Source: Schizochytrium sp. CCTCC M209059 (taxonomy: Eukaryota > Sar > Bigyra > Thraustochytrida > Thraustochytriidae). From it: a stretch of 64,000 nt of DNA. The notes beneath the pieces were generated by a model that was not told the DNA's origin, did no database searches, and was given only the letters and a program-made list of their open reading frames with translations. Every line of letters starts with the position of its first letter. Within the stretch, counting starts at the first letter, position 1. The position numbers and the translations under genes are program-made. Location: positions 136,111 through 200,110 of the forward strand of contig KN805370.1 in assembly GCA_000818945.1 (NCBI GenBank). Direction: 5' to 3'. Below, piece after piece: positions 56,388-64,000 of the stretch.

Positions 56388-57700
56388 ATGAGTGACAGTG
56401 CAGCAGACGATAGAGTCCCACTGGGCCTCAGCCCAGTACAGTCGCAATGCGGCCTCGTGGCCTTTGACGTGTGCGCGATAGCCCGCGCTGCAATTGCCCT
56501 AGCTGCCATCCCACAAGATGAGTACCTTACGGTGCACGGCGAAGAGCTTGTTTCCGAGACGCTAGGGCGCCATAGACGGGTGGCACGTGGAGCCGAAGAG
56601 CTCATCAAGCTTGGGAAAAAGACGCAGAAAACACGCTGAGGCGATGTGGACGACATCAACAGCAAGGTAGACTTGGACCAGCTCCCGAGACTCGACATCC
56701 GCCTGGGTGCTTCTTACTTCGAGAGCGACTTCGAAGAACTGAAAATGAAAGACGATGCGCTTTCACGCAATGACCTGGACGACACCCGCCTGAAGCTTTC
56801 CAGGAACCTATGCACTTATTGCAAGCATCTGATTGGGTCACTCGAGTACACCTGGGCAACGTCTACCTCGCGGGATAACGATTATTACGAGTCGGAAGAC
56901 GGGTGGACGCGGGATCTCGACGTTATTACATCTAACCTTGAATACGTGTTGCGTGAGATCAAAAAACACAAGAAAACGCGGACAAGATATGTCACAGCGT
57001 TGCAGAGCCGAGTAAAGAGTCTCGGAACGTCGAACAACCTGGCGGTTATCGCAATTGCTGCACTTAGATCGCAAGATGGCGGGATGGAAGGACTTTCCGA
57101 CGAAGCCACAGCGCGTCGTGGGAAGGTCATGCATGATATTGTAAACGCAGTCGTACCTTCGATAGACACTAAGGCCGCCTCGCCCTTTCAGGATACCAAA
57201 ACGCCCGCGAAATTGCTCATGCTAGCATTTTACCAAATGGCATACAGCGCGCCCCTGCTCGTCGACACGCGCTACGGGAAACTACTACTCGAGTTGGAGA
57301 CAAGATTGCTCCGTAGATTCATCGACGAGGTCAACCCAAGGGGTAGTATAATGGCACGTACTGGTGATAACAGCCGGTACGCCTACGATAATGGTAGTCC
57401 ATCGGACGAGAACGCCACGCTCCAAAGTAGGGTCCAGAATCGCTTCGAACAGTACCTTGCCTTGTTGAAGAAGATTGCAAATGACGAAACCGGATTCGCA
57501 ATATCCAATTCCGAGTTTGTTTATTTCGCATCTGCAATGAAAGTGGAATGCAATAAAGCCCAACGTAGATTCCACGTAGAGCAACGTGCGGAAAAAGATA
57601 TTGTGCACCGCTTTGTCTCCGGAACGACCGACGTCGTGCGGAGTTCTCTGCGTCGGCCCCGACTCCTCTTCCGCTTGACAGCACGAACTTCTCACGCTCT
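56388..57700 (+). pseudogene. Helical protein gene interrupted by one in-frame TGA (unknown family)
   Basis: From the ATG at 56388 the frame encodes 83 residues (CGLVAFDVCAIARAAIALAA; EELVSETLGRHRRVARGAEE) and meets TGA at 56637. The same frame then continues without an ATG near its beginning for over 300 helical, charged residues: LDQLPRLDIRLGASYFESDF, RNLCTYCKHLIGSLEYTW, ITSNLEYVLREIKKHKK, PAKLLMLAFYQMAYSAPLLV, QNRFEQYLALLKKIANDE. After about 57640 the sequence becomes Pro/Arg-rich and is no longer protein-like, although the frame remains open to 58343. TGA is a normal stop elsewhere in the window (for example at 6255), so recoding is unlikely. Patterning weakly recalls the N-terminal region of the broken protease gene at 48755. 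A single nonsense mutation, or an unrecognised intron, could explain it. Confidence 0.55.
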
Positions 57701-58429
57701 AGCGCGTGCAATCCCTCCACCTCCACTTCTACCTTTCTCTCCTCCTCCTTTTCCCTCTGTCGCACATCGTGCTCCCGCCCAAGTCGTGCCCTTCATTCGC
57801 CCAGCAGCTCCAGCGAGTGAGCGCTCTCGGCGTCGCGCCCGAAGACCTCCCTCGGGGTCTGCAAACCACCAAAACAAGAGGGAATATAATTTTTTTAAAT
57901 CCAGATTGAAAAAAAAAAAGGAAAGAAAAAAAATGTTCGATGCGCTCCCGGACCCGGCGCGCCCTGGCAAGTGGGTTATGCAAACCCCAAAAAGTGAGAT
58001 ACGCGACTTTTATCCACTTGCAGCCGTCGCCGCCAAGTCGACTATTCACGGGCACGTGCAGCGGCGTGTGCGCGCTCGCAGTCCCGTTTCGCCTCGTCCT
58101 CACTCCTCGTCCTCCGACCCGCGCCGCCACGCGCCGCGCCGCGCCGCGCCGCGCCGCGCAGAAGAAAGCACGTGCCGCCGGAGGCATTCACGCGACGCGA
58201 CCAGGCCGACGACGCGGGCGAGCCCTTGCAGCAGACGCGCTGCGACGCCTTCGAGCCCGCAGGCCCTGCGCTCCGCCCGTCGACCCGCCCGCCCTCGACG
58301 CGGCGAGACAGACCCCGCTCGGTCTGGCGCGTCGATTGATTGACATCGATTGAGGAGCAAGTAAGCAAGCAAGCAAGCAAGCAAGCAGGCAAGTAAGCAA
58401 GTAAGCAAGCGAGCGAGCGAGCGAGCACC
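57700..58429. other. Upstream region of the RhoGEF gene
   Basis: Pyrimidine-rich, then GC-rich with CGCCGCG repeats (58125-58160), then a tetranucleotide array directly before the start codon. The open plus-strand frame through it is Arg/Pro-rich and not believed. It likely holds the promoter and 5' leader of the RhoGEF gene. Confidence 0.5.
58357..58427. repeat. (GCAA)n/(GCGA)n tetranucleotide repeat in 5' leader
   Basis: About 17 units (GCAA, GTAA, GCAG, then GCGA) end two bases before the ATG of the RhoGEF gene, so the array is probably transcribed. Confidence 0.9.
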
Positions 58430-60352
58430 ATGAACCGCCAAGGCAACCAGGTCGAGGCCCGCGACTACCTGACGGGCCCGCAGATGGGGAGACTGCTGCC
58501 GCTGGTGCCGACGATCCTCGCGCTGCTGAGGGAACTCGACCCGCAGGCCGCGGACCTCATCCTCGAAGGCGATGAGACGGACCGCACCGTGGTGAACTCG
58601 CTCATGTCCAGCGTCCTCGATAACCTAAACCTTCACGGGGACCTGACGCTCCGAGAGATGCGGACCTTTTTCGCTGGGTACACGGCGGGCACGTGGATCA
58701 ACATGGTCCGCATCATCCTGACCGAGTGCTGGCCGAGGGTCGTGCCGGACCGCGTTGCCAGCGAGGTGCTGAGCGCCCTGACGAGTGTGTCCGAGGCAGG
58801 CGAGCCCGTCGCTGTGGCGCATATCCTGGGTCCCATGCTCGACCGCATCCCGAGGATGCGCTTCCGTGTCCTCGCCGAATTTTGCGCTTTTGTCCGCGAC
58901 ACCTCGTGCAGCGCCACAGACATTGCTTGCCTTGTCGGGCCCTTTTTGCTGCTGCCTGCTCGATTCGCGACGACGGATGGCACCTCATTGATCGCGAGCC
59001 AAACGTCGGCCTCAGCAGCCATCATGGATATGCTCATCCACGAGACAGAGATTATCTTTGGGCGTGTCGCCGCCCCTGTGGCAGAGAACCCGCTGGGCTT
59101 TCGACCCAAGGCGGGCAAGGGCGAGCGTCTGCGCAGGTCTTTGCGGAACGGTCTGAACCGCCTGTCTCTTCGCGGCAGCCCGTCGACGCCGCCGCCGCCT
59201 GGTCTGGAGAGCCCCTCGCAAATGGCCACCATGCCGGTGACACCGCCGAGACCTTCGCGAAAGGGGCGTGGGTCAAACAGACCGAGTCCGCTCATGGAGA
59301 AGCGCATGAAGCAGCTGCGCGTCTTTTACCAGTGGCGCGACCCGAGACGTGTGAGCCGCGTGGAGCTTCTTTTTGAGAATTATCCGTTTGAGGAGATCGC
59401 GCTGGCCATTCAACGCAAGTATTTCATGCTGCCGCCAAAGTGGAGTGACCAGCTCGAGTACATGCTTCTCACAGGGAGCTCGGAGCTCGGATGGTTTGCG
59501 CGTCTTAAAGAAGGCATTTTGCCCGAGCCCTTGGAGCACGAGGTTCACATTACACTTTCGAACCCTGAAGGCGGTGAAGAGCAGCCGCAAACCAAAGTGG
59601 ATCGCGTTGTGAACGAAATTGCAGATACTGAGGTCACCTTCAACAAGTCGCTCAATGACCTTTTGACCTTGTATGTGAATCGCATCAAGCTCATCGCCGA
59701 GGATCCTGGCGCGCAAAAGAACCTCGGGCTCACGGCTGATCACATTGAGCACATTTTTGGCGCCCGTCTCGAGCGCGTTGCCGACGTTTCGAGCAATCTC
59801 CTTTCGGATCTCGAGGTTGTGACATTGGTCCGCGTGCAGCCCAAGACCGGGGTGTCTCGCATTGAGCTTGTGAGCCGCGTGTTTGTGGAGATTGCGCAGC
59901 AGCTCGACGTCTTTGCGCCGTACGCTGTTAACCATTCGACGGCCATGAATTTGTTGCGCGAAGCGCGTCTCAGCGTGTCGGACTCCCCGGGCAACTCGCG
60001 GCCTCTGCGTCGCATGGGCAGTCTCTTGCAGAGCGGAGACCGCAACAAGAACTTTTTGGAGATTTGGCAGGAGGTCTCCTCGCAGTCGGAAACCCTTCGC
60101 GGTCAGACGCTGGAGTCCATTCTCATTATGCCAATTCAACGTGTGCCTCGCTACAAGCTCTTGCTCGAGGAGCTCATTAAGGCGACAGCTGCGGACGATC
60201 CGTGTCACATTATGCTTGAAGAGTCGGCAGAGAATGTGCGTGCCGTTGCTGATACCATTAACGAGGCCATTCGTAAGCATGAGCGTGTCATGAAGCTCGT
60301 TGGCGAAGATCCCAATTTGCCGGCATCTTTCCGTAGTCACAAGATGAGGTAG
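58430..60352 (+). CDS. RhoGAP-like / RhoGEF (DH) domain protein
   Basis: A 640-residue regulator of Rho-type small GTPases. Residues ~60-215 resemble the later part of a RhoGAP domain (LGPMLDRIPRMRFRVLAEFC; ATDIACLVGPFLLLPAR; IMDMLIHETEIIF). The arginine-finger motif (GxxRxSG) is not visible, so GAP activity is doubtful. Residues ~220-300 are a basic, Ser/Pro-rich linker. Residues ~390-625 are a DH (Dbl-homology) domain: RVVNEIADTEVTFNKSLNDL in CR1, HIEHIFGARLERVADVSSNL, then FLEIWQEVSSQSETLRGQTL and the diagnostic CR3 block LIMPIQRVPRYKLLLEELIK. DH domains catalyse GDP release from Rho GTPases. No PH domain follows, which is unusual but known in protists. The start is the first ATG after the tetranucleotide repeat. 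Confidence 0.88.
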   Translation: MNRQGNQVEARDYLTGPQMGRLLPLVPTILALLRELDPQAADLILEGDETDRTVVNSLMSSVLDNLNLHGDLTLREMRTFFAGYTAGTWINMVRIILTECWPRVVPDRVASEVLSALTSVSEAGEPVAVAHILGPMLDRIPRMRFRVLAEFCAFVRDTSCSATDIACLVGPFLLLPARFATTDGTSLIASQTSASAAIMDMLIHETEIIFGRVAAPVAENPLGFRPKAGKGERLRRSLRNGLNRLSLRGSPSTPPPPGLESPSQMATMPVTPPRPSRKGRGSNRPSPLMEKRMKQLRVFYQWRDPRRVSRVELLFENYPFEEIALAIQRKYFMLPPKWSDQLEYMLLTGSSELGWFARLKEGILPEPLEHEVHITLSNPEGGEEQPQTKVDRVVNEIADTEVTFNKSLNDLLTLYVNRIKLIAEDPGAQKNLGLTADHIEHIFGARLERVADVSSNLLSDLEVVTLVRVQPKTGVSRIELVSRVFVEIAQQLDVFAPYAVNHSTAMNLLREARLSVSDSPGNSRPLRRMGSLLQSGDRNKNFLEIWQEVSSQSETLRGQTLESILIMPIQRVPRYKLLLEELIKATAADDPCHIMLEESAENVRAVADTINEAIRKHERVMKLVGEDPNLPASFRSHKMR

Positions 60353-61346
60353 TCAGCGCGGCACGATCTTTGTCTGCAGTAAGTGGCCACATCCAGGTAC
60401 CATAATGGCAATTCTTTTCCGTCGTACTTTTTTTATACTTAAGGAAGCCTTTTACGCCGCCCGCATGGCAGCTCGCTGGATTTTTGGTCGGCCACTTTTT
60501 TTTTTTCCGAGAACGCGTGTGAGCGTGTGATTGCTCGTTCCTTTTCCCCCCTCTCTCACCTCTCTTGCGCCGTTCAAGGTGCCCAATATGTTGAATTTTC
60601 TCCAAGTCAAAAGGTTTTTTGTTGTTGTTTTCTGTTTCCTCTTTCATTGGTTGCTATCCCCTGCCTTGGTTTCGAAGGCTGACATGTAGGCTTAGCTATA
60701 GGTCTGGCTAGATGAAGTGATGTCCAATGGTGCTCATTCGTGGGTAGTTGTCAAGTGCCAAGAAATATCTCTTTTATTTTTGTGGGGGAGAGGGGGGGGG
60801 GGGGGGGGGGGGTATTTTGCTTTTACATCTGCAGCTGACCCTCACAGACGTATATTATTGCTGTTAAGATCTTATTCAATAAACAGCAAAGAACATAATA
60901 TTTGGAGGAACACAATGCTCTTCTGTTTCATTAGTCGTGGGTATCTAGTAGCAAGCCGGTTATTTCTGTGGTGGTGAATACAAGAGAGTCGTAGCTGATT
61001 GTCTCTCGTGACAAGTCTCTGAATAGACGCAAAGGAATCAATGCTTTTTGTGACACGTCGCGTGGATCACGAAGGCAATCAAGTAGAGGTAGTGCTTCGT
61101 CTCTCCATTGCTGCAAGCAATGTATAAGCATTGAGAAAGATTCCCAGGTAATTACGTTGACAAGTTTACACATTTTTGGAACAACTTGAAGAAGGGAAAA
61201 AGGTTGGCGCGTCCGCACGAGGAGCTAGCTTCTACTACGACTTCCGCGGTACAGGTGCGCGAATGACCCCCCCCCGCGAAAAAGACAAAAACAAAGAGAT
61301 GCTGGAAACAGTGCAGTGGACAAACATATTACTTACTACGTATACT
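60353..61346. other. Intergenic region between convergent RhoGEF and HMG-CoA synthase genes
   Basis: It holds the two 3' ends. Features are T-rich runs (60425-60500), a 21-base poly-G run (60792-60812) and an AATAAA at about 60877. No protein-like frame is seen. Confidence 0.5.
60792..60812. repeat. Poly-G run (21 nt)
   Basis: Twenty-one consecutive G residues, preceded by a further GGGGGAGA. Length is approximate because long homopolymers are hard to sequence. Confidence 0.85.
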
Positions 61347-62804
61347 TTACCGGCGGAGGAGGGCACGGCGGGCAAGACGCATGGCACGCACGTTGGTGGA
61401 GAAGGCGCGCGATGAGGCGGCCTCGGCAACGTTGGACTGCGAGCGGGTGTAGGCGCGGCGGCCCATGCTGTCGACGCCGGCGAGGCTGAACGAACCCGGG
61501 TGCGGGGCGAGCTTGGTGTCGTTGACCGAGGGGAACTCGAAGTCAGTGGCGGTGTAGAACTGCTCGCGCATCTCGAGGGCCTCGGTGAACTGCTCGGGCG
61601 TGGCCTTGACGCGGTCGTCGAGGCGAGCCAAAAGGTTACAGGTGGTGCGCTGCTCCTCGAGGGAGCCCTCGATCTTGGCCGAGAACATGGTGGCCGCGAG
61701 ACCGGAGCCGTAGCTGAACATGAGGACGCGGTCATCCTTCTTGGTGAGCTTGTCGGACTGGGCGATCAGGCTGAGGAGGCCAAAGTAGAGCGAGCCAGTG
61801 TACGAGTTGCCGAGGTTACGGCCGGCAATGGTGTAGGGGAAGACGCGCTCGTTGTAAGCATCAGTCGAGGCGGTCACGCACTTCTTGTCGAGAGCGCGGT
61901 CCGTGTACGAGGCGACGTCATCGACCTCGCCGAACTCGGCGGCGATCTCCTTGAGGATCTCGCTGTCGCCGACAACGTCGCCGCCGCGCTTGGCGTCGTT
62001 GTACATAAGGCGGGCGTAGCTCTTCTGCACGAGCTTGGTGTACGGCTGGTGGAAGAGGGCGTGCTGGGCCTTGCCGGGGCTGTTGCCGAAGACATCAAAG
62101 TCCTCACCGTAAGCCTCCTTGAACTTCTTGGTGTACAGGTTGTAGCAGCGGTCGACAGCGCGAAGGTAGCACGAGTTGGAGAGATGGCCGTCGACGGCGG
62201 GGTACTCGCTGCTGAGGAAGGGCTTGTAAAAGTCATAGGCATCCTCGAAGTGCGACGAGCGGAGCTTGTTCTCGAAGGTGAGCGGGGCGTTGGGGCCGAC
62301 GAGGAGGGCGACGACACCGGCACCACCGGTGGGGCGGGCGGGGCCCTTCTCGTAGACGGCGATGTCACCGCAGAGAACGACACCGTAGCGGCCATCCCAG
62401 GCGCTGGACTCGACCCAGTCGATGGTATTGAAGAGGGCCGAGGTGCCACCGTAGCAGGCGTTCACGTTGGTGATGCCGAGGACGTCACTGTTGCCGGACT
62501 CGGTGAAGAGGGACATGAGCGAGGTCTTGGTGGACTTGGACTTGTCAATGATGGTCTCGGTACCGACTTCGAGGCGTCCGATGTCGTTGTAGTTCAGGCC
62601 GTACTTGTCCATGAGGTTGCTGAGCGCGGACATGCACATGCTGTTGATGTCCTCGCCGGCGCCGACGAAGGCCATGTTCGTCTGGCCGAGGCCCTTGGTG
62701 TACTTGCCGGCGGCAATGCCATCGTACTGCTCGAGGTCCTCCTGTGCGACGTACGTCGACGGAAAGTAGCAGTCCGAGGCCACGATACCCACGTTGCGCG
62801 CCAT
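61347..62804 (-). CDS. HMGCS: Hydroxymethylglutaryl-CoA synthase
   Basis: A 485-residue enzyme that condenses acetyl-CoA with acetoacetyl-CoA to HMG-CoA, the step before HMG-CoA reductase in the mevalonate (sterol/carotenoid) pathway. All catalytic residues are visible: Glu83 in EVGTETIIDKSKS, the acyl-carrying Cys117 in NVNACYGGT, and His252 in ALFHQPYTKLVQKSYARL. The N-terminus begins directly with the core fold (RNVGIVASDCYFP), so there is no N-terminal presequence and a cytosolic site is expected. The usual GRRxY end is present, but an extra ~28 residues follow, with an Arg/Ala/Ser-rich amphipathic end (RAFSTNVRAMRLARRALLRR). The ATG at 62804 is the natural family start. A CAG repeat lies in the presumed 5' leader. 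Confidence 0.97.
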   Translation of the reverse strand: MARNVGIVASDCYFPSTYVAQEDLEQYDGIAAGKYTKGLGQTNMAFVGAGEDINSMCMSALSNLMDKYGLNYNDIGRLEVGTETIIDKSKSTKTSLMSLFTESGNSDVLGITNVNACYGGTSALFNTIDWVESSAWDGRYGVVLCGDIAVYEKGPARPTGGAGVVALLVGPNAPLTFENKLRSSHFEDAYDFYKPFLSSEYPAVDGHLSNSCYLRAVDRCYNLYTKKFKEAYGEDFDVFGNSPGKAQHALFHQPYTKLVQKSYARLMYNDAKRGGDVVGDSEILKEIAAEFGEVDDVASYTDRALDKKCVTASTDAYNERVFPYTIAGRNLGNSYTGSLYFGLLSLIAQSDKLTKKDDRVLMFSYGSGLAATMFSAKIEGSLEEQRTTCNLLARLDDRVKATPEQFTEALEMREQFYTATDFEFPSVNDTKLAPHPGSFSLAGVDSMGRRAYTRSQSNVAEAASSRAFSTNVRAMRLARRALLRR

Positions 62805-62826
62805 CTTGCTTGCTTGCTGGCTGTGC

Positions 62827-62875
<49 letters not shown>

Positions 62876-63443
62876 GCTTGCTCGCCGTGCTCCTCTGCTG
62901 CTGCTGCTGCTGCTGCGGCTGGTTGGCGAGTTTGGGGTTTGCTGCCGCTCGCTGGCTTGTCTGCTTGTCTGCTTGTCTGCTTGCCTCTGCTTGCCTCTGC
63001 TTGCGAGCTCGTTCGCAGCTCTGCCGCGTCTCGCGGTTCGCGGCGTCAATGATGATGCCATCATCTCCGCCCTCCTCCTCCTCCTCCTCCTGCTCGCGTG
63101 GCCTAGTCTCCTCCTACGCCCCGCGCTACCAGTGCGCGGCAGGCGCCAACACAACTAACAGTAACTATAACCAACAACAAGCAAGAGCGCCGCTCCTCCT
63201 TCTTCTCGCGCGCTAGCTCGCTCGCGCGCGCGCGCGCACGCAGCCCTGCCGCGCCGCACGCACGCCTCGCCTCGCCCGCGCGCGATCAATTCGTTCCGAG
63301 TCGATCGGCGATGAGGCCTCGCGAGCCTGGCTGGCTGGGCGGGAGGGAGAACGAGGAGGCGACCTCGTCGAGCCTCGTGCGTTCTCTCGGGTCTGTCTGT
63401 GCGCTCGGTGCCAATGTCTGCATGGGTTCATCGTTGTCGGGAG
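62805..63443. other. Upstream region of HMG-CoA synthase, to the assembly gap
   Basis: It contains two CTG/CAG arrays, imperfect CTTGC and TCCTCC repeats and a GC-rich block with (GC)n near 63220-63240. It is probably leader and promoter. No credible coding frame is seen. Confidence 0.5.
62828..62873. repeat. (CTG)n/(CAG)n triplet repeat, about 15 units
   Basis: On the HMG-CoA synthase sense strand this is (CAG)15, beginning about 24 bases upstream of the ATG. A second, shorter (CTG)7 array lies at about 62895-62916. Confidence 0.92.
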
Positions 63444-63895
63444 NNNNNNNNNNNNNNNNNNNNNNNNNNNNNNNNNNNNNNNNNNNNNNNNNNNNNNNNN
63501 NNNNNNNNNNNNNNNNNNNNNNNNNNNNNNNNNNNNNNNNNNNNNNNNNNNNNNNNNNNNNNNNNNNNNNNNNNNNNNNNNNNNNNNNNNNNNNNNNNNN
63601 NNNNNNNNNNNNNNNNNNNNNNNNNNNNNNNNNNNNNNNNNNNNNNNNNNNNNNNNNNNNNNNNNNNNNNNNNNNNNNNNNNNNNNNNNNNNNNNNNNNN
63701 NNNNNNNNNNNNNNNNNNNNNNNNNNNNNNNNNNNNNNNNNNNNNNNNNNNNNNNNNNNNNNNNNNNNNNNNNNNNNNNNNNNNNNNNNNNNNNNNNNNN
63801 NNNNNNNNNNNNNNNNNNNNNNNNNNNNNNNNNNNNNNNNNNNNNNNNNNNNNNNNNNNNNNNNNNNNNNNNNNNNNNNNNNNNNNNNNNNNNNN
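63444..63895. other. Assembly gap (452 N)
   Basis: Unknown sequence. Frames running through it are meaningless. The 105 bases after the gap start with a C-run and show no recognisable gene. Confidence 0.99.
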
Positions 63896-64000
63896 TCCCC
63901 CCCCCCCCCAAACACTCCTTCACTCGCTCAGTGACGCGGCTGCTCTGCGCATTCATTGTCGGCGCCGGCCTGATCAAGGCAGCCAAGAAAGCACAACGCA

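Noticed and set aside
56637..56639. TGA as a recoded sense codon
   Set aside because: TGA ends other genes in this window in the normal way, and no selenocysteine-type context is evident.
56646..58343. A 565-residue protein continuing past 57700
   Set aside because: Beyond about 57640 the frame is Pro/Arg/Ser-rich, crosses pyrimidine and CGCCGCG tracts, and lies in the RhoGEF leader. Only the first part looks coding.
63213..63986. Frames made mostly of unknown residues over the large gap
   Set aside because: Artefacts of N being read as open.

Overview
This is a nuclear chromosome fragment from a GC-rich, gene-dense, intron-poor eukaryote that makes or descends from flagellated cells. It carries a nearly complete dynein-2 (IFT) heavy chain in one uninterrupted 12.5-kb reading frame, a TRAPP subunit, an HMG-CoA synthase, a phosphatidylinositol phosphate kinase, a TMEM104-type transporter, a RUS/DUF647 protein and three intron-containing tRNA-Met genes. 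Two genes have a clear spliceosomal intron (TRAPPC5, 93 nt; the Tyr/Pro-rich gene, 129 nt). The mix of few introns, long GC-rich ORFs, a flagellar motor and large regulatory multidomain proteins fits a thraustochytrid-like stramenopile. That assignment is my inference; no rRNA or other taxonomic marker is present. Two runs of N (41718-41742, 63444-63895) show a draft assembly.

Layout. 0.6-17.7 kb is ordinary housekeeping and regulatory coding sequence: RUS-family protein, acidic-repeat coiled-coil protein, LRR/coiled-coil protein with an ART-like tail, R2R3-Myb protein, a large unrecognised protein, a RING protein and a PARP-type ADP-ribosyltransferase. 17.8-21.2 kb is gene-poor and holds three tRNA-Met(CAU) genes whose 30-nt introns each contain a hairpin. 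21.5-26.1 kb has the TMEM104-like transporter, a broken WD-repeat gene, TRAPPC5 and a decayed tandem copy of TRAPPC5 exon 2. 26.2-38.7 kb is the dynein-2 heavy chain. 39.8-47.5 kb holds a two-exon Tyr/Pro-rich protein, a TRIC-like membrane protein, a PIP kinase, a doubtful small secreted protein and a GT34-like glycosyltransferase.

47.7-57.7 kb is the least ordinary part. Four broken protein genes (one subtilisin-like, three unrecognised) surround one intact gene. That gene encodes an N-terminal helical bundle, a kinase domain with DFG changed to GFG, and about seven nearly identical 44-residue armadillo-like repeats. The layout resembles the four-helix-bundle plus pseudokinase design of MLKL-type cell-death executors, with an added sensor-like repeat array. 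The dynein and other long genes nearby are free of frame breaks, so the breaks here are unlikely to come from a generally poor sequence. 58.4-62.8 kb returns to ordinary genes: a RhoGAP-like/RhoGEF protein and HMG-CoA synthase, the latter with a CAG repeat in its 5' leader.

Functional links are loose, as expected for a eukaryotic chromosome. There are no operons. Several neighbouring genes are convergent with about 100-bp gaps (2506/6364, 11832/14693, 25153/26159, 39775/40559). Two proteins are ciliary by family (dynein-2 and probably the LRR protein), and two are linked to ADP-ribosyl chemistry (one full PARP-type domain, one degenerate).
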